Part shown: positions 21,709 to 34,500 of the stretch, piece by piece
How positions within the stretch are numbered: the first letter of the stretch is position 1
Layout of the letters: the number at the start of each line of letters is the position of its first letter
Origin: Beroe forskalii
Taxonomy: Eukaryota > Ctenophora > Nuda > Beroida > Beroidae
NCBI GenBank assembly: GCA_011033025.1
Contig: WFMF01000078.1
Coordinates: forward strand, 435,001 to 499,000
Direction of reading: 5' to 3'
Length of the DNA stretch: 64,000 bases
Made by a program: the position numbers and the translations under genes
The notes under the pieces: generated by a model
What the model saw: the letters and a program-made list of their open reading frames with translations, nothing else
The model's database searches: none
What the model was told of the DNA's origin: nothing

Positions 21709-24700
21709 TCATGGTTCCACCGTGCAAAATTCTGTAAAATTGCTATTAAGCCAGTTTTCTGAACCTGACTTTTGTGTTTCTAGGAGAGATTTCTTAAGGA
21801 CAGATTTTATCAAATTTTCATCACTATCAAGGCCAAAATTCTCAAGTCTTGGAAGTTTCCTAAAACAATTCCAGAGCCATGGTGCCCTATATGAAAAATA
21901 GATAGATGGCTCTGGTGTCAGGAACCTGTTGCCACTGCGCTTTGATATGTTGAGGGTCTGATAGATAGGCTTGGGCTCCTTAGACTGAACTATTTTCACA
22001 AGTTCCATGATACTTCTTAGTCGATATAAATTTTGTACTGTTAATAAGTTTTCATGGGTGAAAAGAGGCTTAGACGATTCTCTACAGAAAAATTCTTTGC
22101 CAAGTTTTTGCTTATCGATTGGACGAGCTCTTACACAGGTGCGAAATTTCTCTAGAAACAAGTTAGTATCACCGAACATTATTCGTATGCATTTCTTTTG
22201 GGTACGGAAAACAGGGTCTAAGTTACTTATAGCAACCCCACCCCATACAGAGATAGCATAGCTTAGATGCGATTCGAAGAGTGAATGATAAATTTGTTTA
22301 TGCAGTTTAGCTGGTAGACAGTTCACAATCCGGTATAGTCTGCCACATGCACTTTTTAGAGTCTTGTTCAGCTTTGCAATGTGTGGTTTCCATGACAAAT
22401 CTTCATCTAGTAACACTCCTAGAATTTAGCCTCATTAACTTTCTTAATTATTTTTCCATAAACAGATATTTGAAGGTTGTCAGGAATGGAACTACGCAAA
22501 TTTTTTCTTACCAGGCCCAAAAAGCATGTAACAACATTTCTTAGTATTTATATGTAAAAGGTTAGATTCCATATACTCTGATACTTTTGACAGAACTAAG
22601 TTAGCATTTGAGTAGGCCTCTTCTATGTTGTTCCCAGTAACAAATATGTTAGTATCATCAGCGAATAAAATAAATTGGCCATTTTCAGAACAGTTACAAA
22701 TGTCATTAATGTATAATATAAAAAGCAGTGGACCCAGTACTGAGCCCTGAGGCACCCCAAATCGCACATTGAGAGTTTCAGACTTTTCATCTAGTACATT
22801 AACTAGTTGGCTTCTACCAGAAAGGTAACTTCTAATAAGGCTCAATGCCTTTCCACAAACTCCATAGTTATTCAGCTTACAGGCCAGTATTTCGTGATCT
22901 ATAGTATCAAATGCTTTACTCAGGTCAATGAAGATCCCCAGAGTATACTTTTTTGACTTAATTTGCTCTTCTATATAGGTTACTGAGTAGTTTAGAGCAT
23001 GGTTTGTTGAGTGTCCCTTCCTGAAACCGTACTGGTTATCATAGATAATTTCATTGTCCTCAAAAAATTGGTACATTCTGTTGAAGATTACCTTCTCAAA
23101 TATTTTACCAAAGATTGGTAAAGTAGAAACAGGTCTATAGTTCTCTAATAGTTCCTCATTTTCTTTTTTTGTAGATAGGTGTAATTCTGCCGGTTTTAAG
23201 TTCAGCTGGAAAGTATCCTTCAACCATACATTTGTTGTACAAGATTGATAGAATTGGTGCAGTTATTTTAGAAGTTAATTTGATCACATGGATCGGTATA
23301 TCGCTGGATTTTCCTAGTTTAAGTTCGTCAATTATATTCTCTATTTCCTCTTCATTACACTCCCTTAGGTTAAGTTTATCAGTCAGTTTATGATGTAGGA
23401 AGTCTTTATAACTTAATAGATTATTTATTCTGATGCCATTATCGTCAATATAAGCTTTATTTAGTGAGGGAGCTAATGAAACGAAGTATTTATTGAATTC
23501 ATTGGCAATTACTCTTCTATCTGTAATACGTTTATTGTTTATAAGAAAGTTTGCCTTAACATGAGATTTATCTTTACCTCGCACACTGTTAATAATTTTC
23601 CAGAGCTTCCGACTATCTCCTGCACATTCATCTACTTTGGAGCCCAAATATGTGGCTTTCCGTTGATTAATTAAGAACTTTAGCTTCTTTCTGTATTCAG
23701 AAAATTTAGTATATTTTGCATTTGTATCTGCACAATAATAACAGACACAATTATTACGATCAGTCTTTTTGATAAATCTGTTAACACAAACTTTCTTATT
23801 TGCAGATTCCCATAAATTGAATAATTTGTCTTTGTTTCTTATAGAAGCAACTAATCCTGGTGTAATCCATGGATTGTTAACTATGGTACGCTTAGACTGC
23901 TTAGGTTTATCAAGTTTACATGATTGGTCTAATTTGGTTTGGAAGATATGAGCAAATTCGGTGAAATTATTCGGAGGTTTGTCATTTAGTTCTTCTTTCA
24001 GTTCATTTCCAAATTTCTCAACGTTAGAAGTACAGTAATCATAATATTGCACATGCGTACATTTTGGCATACAATGTGGTAGTATCCCTTCACAGATTTG
24101 AAACAATGCCATGTGGTGAGAGATATGAAGTCTAAGAGTACCTGATAATGTAGTATGTTCGGGACTGTTGGTGAAGATGTTGTCAATACATGATTTCTTA
24201 CAGCCTGGTTTTTCATGGGTGTGTGTAGATATAAGAGGATACATTCCTAGGGCAAGGGTGCAGTCCTCAAGGAGTTGAGTTTCTCTCGAGTTGTCCCTGT
24301 GCAAATCTATGTTGAAATCACCAATAATATGTACTGACTTTTTGGGCAAATGTGCAATTATTTCATTTAGTTCACTTATAGCGTCACCTAGAACACCACT
24401 AGGGGGACGGTAAACTACACCAACTGTGGACAGCTCATTACCCTTGTTTATGGTTACAAAAAGAGTTTCAAGGTTTTCACTAGTTGATGAAGCTGTCTGA
24501 TTAATTACAGCATTGAGCGAGTTACTTACATAGAGACAAACACCAGTACCCTTCGACTTACCTTCAATAACTTCCTGATAATGTGGTGTATATCCGGGTA
24601 AATTGTATACAGCACTTTCATCTACACTGGTATTAGTTTCTGCTAACCCTATAACAGAAAATTTCAGTTTCATACGATGGATCTGGGTAGAAAATAAATC

Positions 24701-25084
24701 AAAGTTGGTTTTATTGCCATCTATGTTTTGAAAAAGCATGCTACCATTCAACTCAAGGTTTTTATTGTAGATAGAGTTGAATTTATCGATATCATATGCT
24801 GTGCAGTTCTCTAGTATATTAGAAAGCCTTTCCTCAAACTCATCATTATCGTCAGCATCAGGCTCCTGAGTAGATTTAAAGGGATTATACTTGGTCTCAA
24901 TATCTGCCTTACATTCATAACAGTACGAGTTTCTGTTTACAATTTCCCCTTTGGATTTTCTGAAACAGTTTTGATGAAAGATTTTATTGCAGTGGAAGCA
25001 TTCATATACATTTTGACCAACGTTTATGTTCTTCACACAATGGTTACATTGTTCTCTGATGTATTGATTGAATTTTGGTTTCAA
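21709..25084 (-). pseudogene. LINE ORF2: zinc finger, APE endonuclease, reverse transcriptase (frameshifted)
   Basis: The N-terminal part has a Cys-rich finger (CNHC, CFHC, HQNC, CYEC) of PHD/RING-like spacing. Then comes an APE-type endonuclease with NIDG, GLAETN, VYRPPSG, GDFNID, CIDNIFTN and SHH. After a long linker follows the reverse transcriptase: [59 protein letters not shown] and FADDTNIFV. The frame is broken near 23,160 (longer T run), 22,420 (missing base) and 22,505 (extra base) compared with copy 2, so this copy is dead. No in-frame ATG precedes the zinc finger: the frame opens one base before the ORF1 stop, so a -1 shift or non-AUG start would be needed. Confidence 0.85.
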
Positions 25085-26307
25085 CGCCTTAGAGCATTAC
25101 CCATGGAACTGGATGATGCTACTACACTTGAATAAGCACGACCATCGACTCGGTTTGATGAGGGGTTCCTGGCTTGGCGTCTACTGAAGACAGCCTGCTT
25201 AATAAATCCCGCAAGCTTTCTGACCCCGAAGAGGTTGAGATGCAGCATGTCTGGTCGGTTGTTCCGGTCAACCTGTCTTGACAGATCTCTGGATAGAAGA
25301 CCGTTTCCATTTCCATCCAAAAAGCTATCAAAACCTCCCACATGCTGCACCCCCAAGTCTCCATGAATCAGTTTCTGAAATATAAGCTTGTTGAAGTATA
25401 GAGCCCCTTTATTAATTTCGTGACATTTAGTGGGAAGAATAGGACATACGAAAATTTTACACTTAGGGTTTAGTCTACGAATTTCTGATAGTTTTTTGAC
25501 ATACTCCTGATAAATCATTTCAACATCATTTGGGCCATTTACACTAGGTAATTTAACATTGTTTGTGCCACACATGACGACGATGTTTTTATAAGCACAG
25601 CAATCTGATGCTTTTATGGATTCTATTGTGGGAGCCCAAAAACGCTTTCCTGGCATCATCTCTCCGAATGTCTTCCTCTTGTCATTCCCGAAATGCAGAG
25701 ATCCAGTGTTGCTGTCACCAATCAAACATGTAGAATTCTTATTCCACTTACTAACTGATCTAAAAGTGAGACTATAACGAGTGCCAGTTACATTCTCTGT
25801 TTTGATCTCATGAGAGAAAAAATCCTGAGATTTGCGACTCATTCTATAGAGGGAACTGTGTGGACATGTGATGGTTGAGTCAGGCTGATTACCATTAGGT
25901 AACTTTTGGTAAAAGTCCACTTTACACTCACTTCCTAATGACAAAGTGAATATTTGGGATTCTGGGTGTATTGACTCTTCATCATCAGAATGCCTCGGCA
26001 GAAAGGAGGAATCACCACTGTATTTATTTATCAGTATGGAGTTGATTTCTGGATGAGGCCTGTTATACTTTACACTGTCTGGATATTGTTGGAAGTAGAT
26101 GTCCTTCTGCAGATTATTGATTTGTTCAAGCAGTGATTTAAGTTGATCTGGAACTGCTTGAACTTCTTCAGGTGCCCTTGAGCCAGTGTATTTGTACTGT
26201 GCTCCAAATGCAGTTACTGAGTGCCCATTCTCATTTTTGAAATCTAGAGTGTCCAGAAAAGCAGTAATACCATCAGAAGATTCAACACTTATGAAGTTCT
26301 CTGTCAT
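25081..26307 (-). CDS. LINE ORF1: AlkB-like dioxygenase fused to SGNH hydrolase
   Basis: The frame reads 421 codons from a non-ATG at 26,346; the first ATG is at 26,307 and is used here. Numbering from 26,346: residues about 50-200 match AlkB-type 2OG-Fe(II) oxygenases, with NKYSGDSSFLPRHSDDE giving HxD at H119/D121, a distal His candidate at H179, and RYSLTFR (190-196) as the 2-oxoglutarate-binding signature. Residues about 205-385 match SGNH/GDSL esterases: LIGDSN with the nucleophile Ser, VMCGTNN as block III, and DMLH (366-369) as the Asp-His block. SGNH esterase domains are known in CR1 ORF1. AlkB is best known from DNA/RNA demethylases and plant flexiviruses. All key residues are present. 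It precedes ORF2 with a one-base overlap of frames. Confidence 0.85.
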   Translation of the reverse strand: MTENFISVESSDGITAFLDTLDFKNENGHSVTAFGAQYKYTGSRAPEEVQAVPDQLKSLLEQINNLQKDIYFQQYPDSVKYNRPHPEINSILINKYSGDSSFLPRHSDDEESIHPESQIFTLSLGSECKVDFYQKLPNGNQPDSTITCPHSSLYRMSRKSQDFFSHEIKTENVTGTRYSLTFRSVSKWNKNSTCLIGDSNTGSLHFGNDKRKTFGEMMPGKRFWAPTIESIKASDCCAYKNIVVMCGTNNVKLPSVNGPNDVEMIYQEYVKKLSEIRRLNPKCKIFVCPILPTKCHEINKGALYFNKLIFQKLIHGDLGVQHVGGFDSFLDGNGNGLLSRDLSRQVDRNNRPDMLHLNLFGVRKLAGFIKQAVFSRRQARNPSSNRVDGRAYSSVVASSSSMGNALRR

Positions 26308-26400
26308 ATCAGCAATGGCATGTTGATTATGAGGAGGGCATTCCACAGATATCGAAGTGGGAGGATCTGTAGAAATTGAGGGAAGTGTCTGTATTGGAAT

Positions 26401-28561
26401 CTAATGTGTCCTTGTTTGATGCAATTGATGATTTGATGCTTATGTAATAAATAATACTTATCGGACCTATTTATTTTCCTTGTCAACAATCGCACTTTGA
26501 TTTGTGAATGACTTGATTCAGTTCTAAAGATTCAAATATACGAAATCGTCCTCAGAAATGGTTGCTCAAATGCTCACTGCATGTTAATGATGATAATGGT
26601 TCTATCCGTAAAACGTTAATTCAGGTTAATTATGATTTTCATATTTTGATTTTCTAATGTAGGATATGTCCAGTCTTTTTTATGTACAGTAACGCATCGA
26701 TGATAAACCACTTTTATTTCGTAATCTCATTTCAAAAAACATACCTTTTCACAATGTACATTTCGAATTTACACATATCATTCGATTGTAAATTACTGTA
26801 ACATCTAAACCTTCCAGGGTGTTCTTTTGTACGCTGAAAAAATGCCTCCTTTGTCAGACTTGTTGAATGATGACTTATTTAAAGGCTTCAGGCGAGAAAG
26901 CGAATTTCTCAGAATATTGTTGGCATTTCAAAAATACCACATCCATTCCATTCGGTTTGTTGTCGAAGATTTTAGTCGACTAGCATCTTTAGACCTTGAT
27001 TAATGTTTCAAATAGCTATCAAAATGTTCTCTTTCTGTCCCTATTACATTATTCAAACTGAACGTACTGCTTAGGGTATTTTACAGAAAAGCTTTAGATC
27101 GCTTGGAGTCTGTTTAAATGTTGTTGAATTATGTACTTATAATTGTTCTCCATTATAAATACCCATGAATAATTATGCTGAGCTTTATAGCGCAGGTGCT
27201 TCCTGTTAGGATGAAGTTATTTTTACTGCTAGAGAAAGACTTTTAATGCATGCTAATTCTCTTCTGCAGTTATGTCTGGCTCAGTTGAATTTCCACAGCC
27301 CAGTTAAATGTAATATAGCACGTTCCGTCCTTGATATTTCTCTCCGCCCAGCTCCAGCTAATTTTCTATTTTCTCCCTAAACCTGATTCATAAGGTTTGT
27401 ACTTTATTATTGGTACCTTGGCGCTGCGTCATTTCAAAAGGTGTTTCAATGTTGACTCAAACCACCTAAACGTTGTAACTATCTATAGTAACTCATAATA
27501 TATTGCAGTGATTTATCAATCTTTGGTAACACACCTGATAATATTGAATAAAATTGAACCTTTAAAGTAGGCGAACTTGTCTTAAATTGTATTTGTATCA
27601 GTGGCGCCTAATAAACCATAATAAATAACATTGAATCGGGAGATAGCAAAGAAGCAACCTTGCTGTCATTTTGGAATTGCATTTGTTTGATTTTTAAGCT
27701 TTCACCAAAGGATAATTATGATGCAATTGCAAACTAAGTGTTGCAGTAATGCAGTAGGTACATCCTTCATACTTCTAGGAACTGTTGTTGTCGGTTTGAA
27801 GCCTTTTATCAACGTTCACGTGAAGAATGATAATAGTATTTTAAAAACTGAATGACTACCAACTTCTTTAAACACACAGTAACTCAGTGAGACGATTGCA
27901 ATACACAAAGCAGGTACCATATATTTGAATCACTGTACTCTATAATGGGTAGGTTATCAAAACGCTGCCGGCTCTGAACATGGCTGGCACTGGTGCATGA
28001 GATCCTGTACTAGTTAAGCCAACTAGAGGGCCTCTTTAACATAACATCAAACAGAGCAGTGTAGTAAGTGTTGATAGAGTACGAGCAGGCTCAGTGCTAT
28101 TTCTGTGAGACTCGGTAGAAGGGCAGCTAGTAGCATAATATTATACCGGATTCCTGGTTATCAACTTATTGCCGTGAGGGTTTGTATACACGCTGGCTTT
28201 TCATCACCTGTCTAACGCATATAACGCGGCTGGAGCCTTGCGTTGTCTTTCCCAAAGCACTCAAAGCCCTGGGTGTGTATTATATTCTTACACTCACCTC
28301 TCTCTCTCTCGCCATATCCCAGTCCTCGCTTCTGGCGAATAGAAGCGTTCGTGACTGACGAGTTTTAGTTGTATAGCAGTAGGTGCATATTTAGGATATT
28401 TTATTTCACTTCGCTTTCTCAGGCTTTAGAAGTTTAGAGATTTGCCTTTTTGACGTCACCTCTTTGCTCTCTAGTTCATTTCCTGGCTACAACTCCTTGG
28501 GTGATTGGAGGATCATGTGAATAGCTCCCCCTCTCTCACACGCTGTCATTATACCAACAAC
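26401..28561. other. Intergenic, no gene seen
   Basis: Presumed 5' flank of the ERI-like gene. A CT-rich tract lies at about 28,290-28,315. No coding region or confident element recognised. Confidence 0.4.
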
Positions 28562-31500
28562 ATGTCTTACGGTCCGAGAAAGATTCTAGAATACGACTAC
28601 TACCTGGTGTGCTCCTTCGAGTTTACCTGCGATGGGAAGAGGTCTCTCGAGCCCCAGGAGATGATAGAGTTCTGTGTGCTCAAGATAGACGCTAAGAAGT
28701 TCACAACTGAAGACAAGTGAGTTATTACACTAAACTGCTTACATTATGTAACCTCTCAAACCCATCAGTGAGCGCGGTTACGCGTGATCATTGGTCAAGC
28801 CTATATGGGAATAGCAATGGAATAGTAATGGACTTATTTAAAGTGAAGTATAATTATCACTCCAGTGTTTGATCAACATTATACTGTTATGCAGACTGAA
28901 CTTTGAATCAATAACGATTGTATTCATCTGGGGGTCGATTCCTCAACGAAATTTAAGTCAAAAACTGACTTGAGTAAAACTTTAAATGGAAATTTTCACT
29001 TAAATTTTGACTAAATAAGTCCGTTTTTTTGACTTAATCCGATATCGGAAAGGAACCCATGTATTTATTGCTTCATTGGATCTTCGGGTCTGATTAGTTG
29101 AATGAGTTGTTCTATGTCAGAACCGATTCCAGAAAGGAGTATAACTCTTTCCTTTCCTGAGGATGGAGCTGTCCTAAAATACTAAAATGTGAAATGTTGG
29201 TAAACGATTTAGAATCGGTCCGTAAGATCATCATATGGTCTTTAAATACAACACACTTCATCATTCTACTAAAATACACAACGCAGCAAAGGCAGCCCTG
29301 AGATCATCATGTCTGTATCGGATTTAAACATTGCGATCGTTAGGCTTTGCACTTTTGCAATTCGTATAAAATCATGCTGATTATTTAACGAGCATGTTCC
29401 TTGGCGACTTACTCGCCAATTGCTGGAGGTTCCAAGAACTTTCTACATTGCCTATTTCCAGACAAAGCTCTCTTGAATTTCGTCAAATGTGAAAAATTTT
29501 GAAATGAAAGAGGCAGGGTAATAAAATTACGTGGATTTTCATTTCACATAGTACGAAGAAGGTATAATTACTGAAATTTACTCCAAGAGCTAATTGAAGT
29601 GCATTTACTGAGCTTTGCAAAATATTTTAACTGCAATGCTTTAGTTGCCTAATAGCCCTAATTAAAATTCAATTGAATTTTAATACCAGAAGATATTATG
29701 GACGTTATATCTGAGCGCACAGGGAAGCCGTAGAACATGAAATTCATTATAACGATCTGTCAACCCCATGTTACGATTTAGCTTGTATTCTCTGCCGAGT
29801 GGATTTGTCATCACTAGACATACTGCTGAACACTGGTACTTGAACCATGAATACGGACGCTGCGGCAATATACCGAGTGACATCGCATCTAACTCTGATT
29901 CATTAGTTAATTTGTCACGTGGACAGATCCTGATTTTAGTTTTCCGGAGAAATATTGGACGAAATTTTGTGTCTTATTTATGAAGTTCCACCTACCTCCT
30001 TTTCTACCTTCTGAAGAAAAATAGTTAGTAGACTCTGCAATTTAGATTTACGAATAACTGACTTGATCTGGAAAGGTGCTGTAAAAACGTATAACTCAAG
30101 TTAGTGAACACATACCATACATGCACGTACTGGGCTATAATGTGTTGTGTCTTCGTGACAGCAGCTGCAAATTGGTTCTTGTCTACCACAGAAACTAGTT
30201 CTACGTTAGCTAGACAGGAACTGTGACAGAATTAGGAATATTTTAACATTTTATGCCGCATATTTCTCGTGACGCTTACAATAATATTTTCTATTATTAG
30301 AGTGGTATACAAGACTGAATTTAAGCATGCTTAGCTGTACTTAGCTGTACTTATACTTACCCAGCACTTAAACTAACCCAGTCATTCACTTCGGCACAGG
30401 TACTATACAATAAAACCATGGGTAATAAGTGTTATGATGGCCAATACTAGGGCCATTCTGGAATTCCTATCATTAGACGTGTACTAAAGAAAGGACATAA
30501 GACAGCACTAAAGACTGGAGTGTCCCACTGCCCTTGTCACCTGCTCTGAGTACTATCAATATCCAATGGCCACTAAGACCAGCATCTGCTATCAACTCAT
30601 CAATGTCCAGTGTCCAGTAATTCAGTATCCGCTATCGATAATCAGTATCCTAGTATCCAGTGTTCGGTACCCGCTCTCAATGTCCAGTGTTCAGTAGATT
30701 CCAATATTTCTACAGTTAGCACTGATCCAGCAACCTCCAAGTCACACAGAGCGCGCGTGGCACAGTTGCCCAAGGAATATTGTAATTGCCACCAGATTTA
30801 CACGTCATCCCAAGCACTTACCAGATCGTCTCACGACGGCTCCACACACACGCCATGTTTCCTGTACAGCTAGTGGATGGTGAAGGGTGACGTCATTATC
30901 AGGGGTTAAAGTGGTGTTTCTATGACTCCTAACCGCCTGCTCCCCTCACGAGGATTGGAAATACTGTCTGCTACGTATTTATGCCCATAGCTGATAGGTG
31001 TGGTCAGCCTAAGACCGATCTTTAACTCATTATACCGGCTTCATTACTCCATAATATAATACGCCCGTTTAAAATGAGCGGATAACTTTTAACTTACACA
31101 AAACGCACTGCCTGTTTAATGACCTGAAGGGCAATCAGAAGCGTTTCATTTAATTAAAGATATACCAAGTCACATCTTTACGAATGCTGTGTATTATCTA
31201 GGTTTGATGAAAAATTTTTGAAAAAATGGTTCATTCAAAAACTCTAATGCCTCTCAACTTCCTTAGTTGAGTGGGTTTTCAAGTGGTTAGTAACTTATTG
31301 ATTTCTCAATTCACATGACTACTTGAAGACTAGAGAAGAATGGTCTCTCGGTTGAAATAAACTGCGTAAAACTTTCGCTTCCTAGGTAAATTAGGCATTC
31401 CCAGAAGGTTGGAATACGGTATACCCACAGTAGTGTTGATAGAAAATTTTGTAGTAAGTCTTACAAATTGAAATTACATATTCGGAAACAAGTTAACACC

Positions 31501-34500
31501 TATAATATTGTACATCGTTTTGCTTGACTTGGCGAATGGATAATGACAATTCACACTTTCCACCAGGCGTCAATACGGATATGGAGAAATTATATGTTGC
31601 ATATTTTATCCCCACTTCCTGACAACTTGAAAACACTGATGAGTCCAATTTATTGCTTTATAATTTTATAGGACTGTACTTCTCAATTTCATTGATAAGT
31701 TTCCACTATTGCCTAACACTGATTCACAAAGCCTAAACCTAATTGCCGTTTATAAAGATATCGGCCGCAATTGTCAAGCTTTTCTATTGAGTGAGTGGAC
31801 AGCTAATTGAAGAAACCCAACTCTTACCATATTGTTGAGCTTTCATGGGTTCGGGAATCGTGAACTTTAATTAGTAAACTTACTGTAGCTTCTCAGAGAA
31901 TATTTCCTGAGTCCTCATGTCGTTTCTTCGGAAAATTTCATAATGTGTGTTGTGGAACCAAACTGCCTTCATTACCATAAGATTATAAAACCTGTTGAAA
32001 TAAACGAAAAGCAACATGCTGTGATATATTAAAATAAATGTCTCCAGTCGCGATAATACGAATTGGCAGACTTCTATTCGCGACAAAGTAAAACCTGAGG
32101 GGTTTCTTTAGTCAGGCACTCAGAGAATAAACACGTTTACCTTGCACATGAGCCTTATGATCTTATGGGATGAAAAATAATTATAATCGCTAGATCATTC
32201 CGATCTTGGGACATTTTCCTTTCTTTATAAGAGGAAATGTAGACTGTAAAATATATTTATGCTATCTTCTGGTCTCTATGCCATCGCTAGATACATAGCA
32301 GATTCTATGTTCACTAATTCACTTTTTACTCTCAGGTGTACTCTGAACTCCTCTCTCACACTTTTCACTGTCAGGTTCTACTCGTACGTGAAGCCGCAGC
32401 ATGAGATAAACGCTACTCTCAGCACCTTCTGCAAGATGCTCACCTGTATCAGTGACAGGAAACTAGCCAATGCTCCCAGCCTCGAGACACTCCTCCTTGA
32501 CTTTGATGGGTGGCTGTGGAGACAGGGACTTCATCAGACCAGGTTATTGTCAAGCAATTATAGTTATAAAGTGCAGTTGATACAGAGAACCAATCAAGTA
32601 GTAGACCAACTAATTACAAGCACAGATTCTGGTACAGTATGATTAGCACCTCAAACAACCTGGATCTTGGAACTGTGTCACCTATCAAATGATACTTCAC
32701 CACAGTATCATGTCCCATTTGATGCTTTGTGCAACTAGACGTCAAATATCATTCCACCTTATTTTCCAGGTACATATTCCTACCCCACACCCACTTTGAC
32801 CTCTCAGGTACATATTCGTACCCCACACCCACTTTGACCCCATTTGCCAGGTACATATTCGTGCCCCACACCCACTTTGACCCCATTTTCCAGGTACATA
32901 TTCGTGCCCCACACCCACTTTGAACCCATTTTCCAGGTACATATTCGTACTTCACACCCACTTTGACCCCACTTTCCAGGTACATATTCGTGCCCCACAC
33001 CCATTTTGACCTACAACACATGCTCCCTGCTCAGTGCAAAGCTATGGGGTACCACTGCCCCAACTACTTCTTTACTTGGATCCATCTGGAGGAAATGTTC
33101 AAAGCACACGAGAAAAAACAGAACACCAACAAACGTATCAACACAGGAATTTTAATTCATTATACCATTATAGTAAACCAGTAGTCAGTACTAACCTTAA
33201 ACTAGTAGAGTACTAGGTAACGTGGGTCATCCCCAAAAAAGTCAAAATCGCCAAATATGGGCTTATGGGGGTTCGAAGGGGGGATTGAAGGGACGAATAA
33301 CGATTTCCAATGTGATAATGTAAACATGTAATTCTAATTTTTATTCCTTAATTTTGGCCTATAAATCATGCCTGAGCCAAATTTGCTTGTAGAGCATCAA
33401 AGTATCAAGAAATCATGCAAAAAGCGAAGCAGTATTCCGGATGACCGAATGTGCTGGATTTGATTTGAAGTTCTCAAAATCACTTCAGCAGAGAGTGTAC
33501 CTGGCTGTGACTTTTTCCTCAGAAATTGCAATATCCTCCCTCTACCTAGTTCCACAGAGTAGTGATGATTCATCTTATTCTGGGATGACGACGCTGCTGT
33601 TCGCGATATAATGACCATTTCTAACCAGCTCTAACCTTGGAGTGTTTCCTGTTTCTCATGTACAGGATAATAGGACGATGATAACGCCTAATTACTTAAG
33701 TGGAGAGAGTCGGGTGTGCTGCAATGTCACTGGTACCAGCTACATTATTGGGAGTGGCATGGGTTGGCCGTGGAGTTTCTGGGATGTCTACCAGTAGAGT
33801 GTACCAAAGTACTAAAAGTAACCAAGAACAGTGAAGCAAAGAAGCAACAAATTGTGTTGTGATAGTCATTAGGTACCGTAAGCATACTGCACACTTGTAC
33901 TTAATTTCTAAAAATCTTAATTTCTGCTTAAATTTCTACAACTAAGGTACCTGCCTAGCTCTAGTAAGAACCAACGTTCAGCTCAGAAAATCAGTTGGTT
34001 GATACTAAACACCGTATCCCTATCCCTATTCCTGTGAGGTTTTACGCATGTAAATTTACATTTATAGAAAAATAAAATTGGAGGGTAAAAAGAGAGGCAC
34101 AATCGAAGTAGGTACCGACCCTGCGCCAGCTTTAATTATTTAGAAATTTGGCTTTAGTTAATACAACTTACCGTGTTAGCATGTACTCATGTAAGATGTA
34201 CACATTATTTGGTATTCAGTATAAGAGAAGGGCATAGATCAGAACAGCAACGCCACGAAGACGCCACGGTAGCGCCACGGTGGCGCCACGGTAACGCCAC
34301 GGTGACGCCACGGTGACGCCACGAGGACGCCACTGCGGCGCCACGGTGAAGCCACGAAGACGCCACGATGAAGCCACGAAGACGCCACGGTGACGCCACG
34401 GTAGTGCCACTGTGAAGCCACGAGGACGCCACGAGGAAGCCACCTAGGCGCCGGGGCAGTGCCATGGTGAAGCCACCGTGATGCCACGAGAAGGCCACTG

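Larger units (their letters stand above)
20432..26400 (-). mobile_element. Near full-length non-LTR retrotransposon (CR1/L2-like), copy 1
   Basis: Minus-strand order: ORF1 (26,307-25,081), ORF2 (25,084-21,709), then a long 3' region to about 20,432 that is shared with the copy at 50,367. Endonuclease, reverse transcriptase and an SGNH-bearing ORF1 fit the CR1/L2 side of the LINE tree. ORF2 is broken by three single-base indels relative to copy 2. The 5' limit near 26,400 is approximate because no second copy covers it. The 3' region holds an 80-95-codon frame (21,020-21,307) conserved in copy 2, not recognised as a protein. Confidence 0.85.

Noticed and set aside
22007..22261. Plus-strand frames within LINE copies
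   Set aside because: They are shadows of the minus-strand reverse-transcriptase frame, duplicated because the LINE is duplicated.
32336..32374. Upstream acceptor as the true start of exon 2
   Set aside because: It is in frame, but the extra 13 residues fall inside a conserved strand of the exonuclease fold (before FYSYVKPQ), so the downstream site is preferred.
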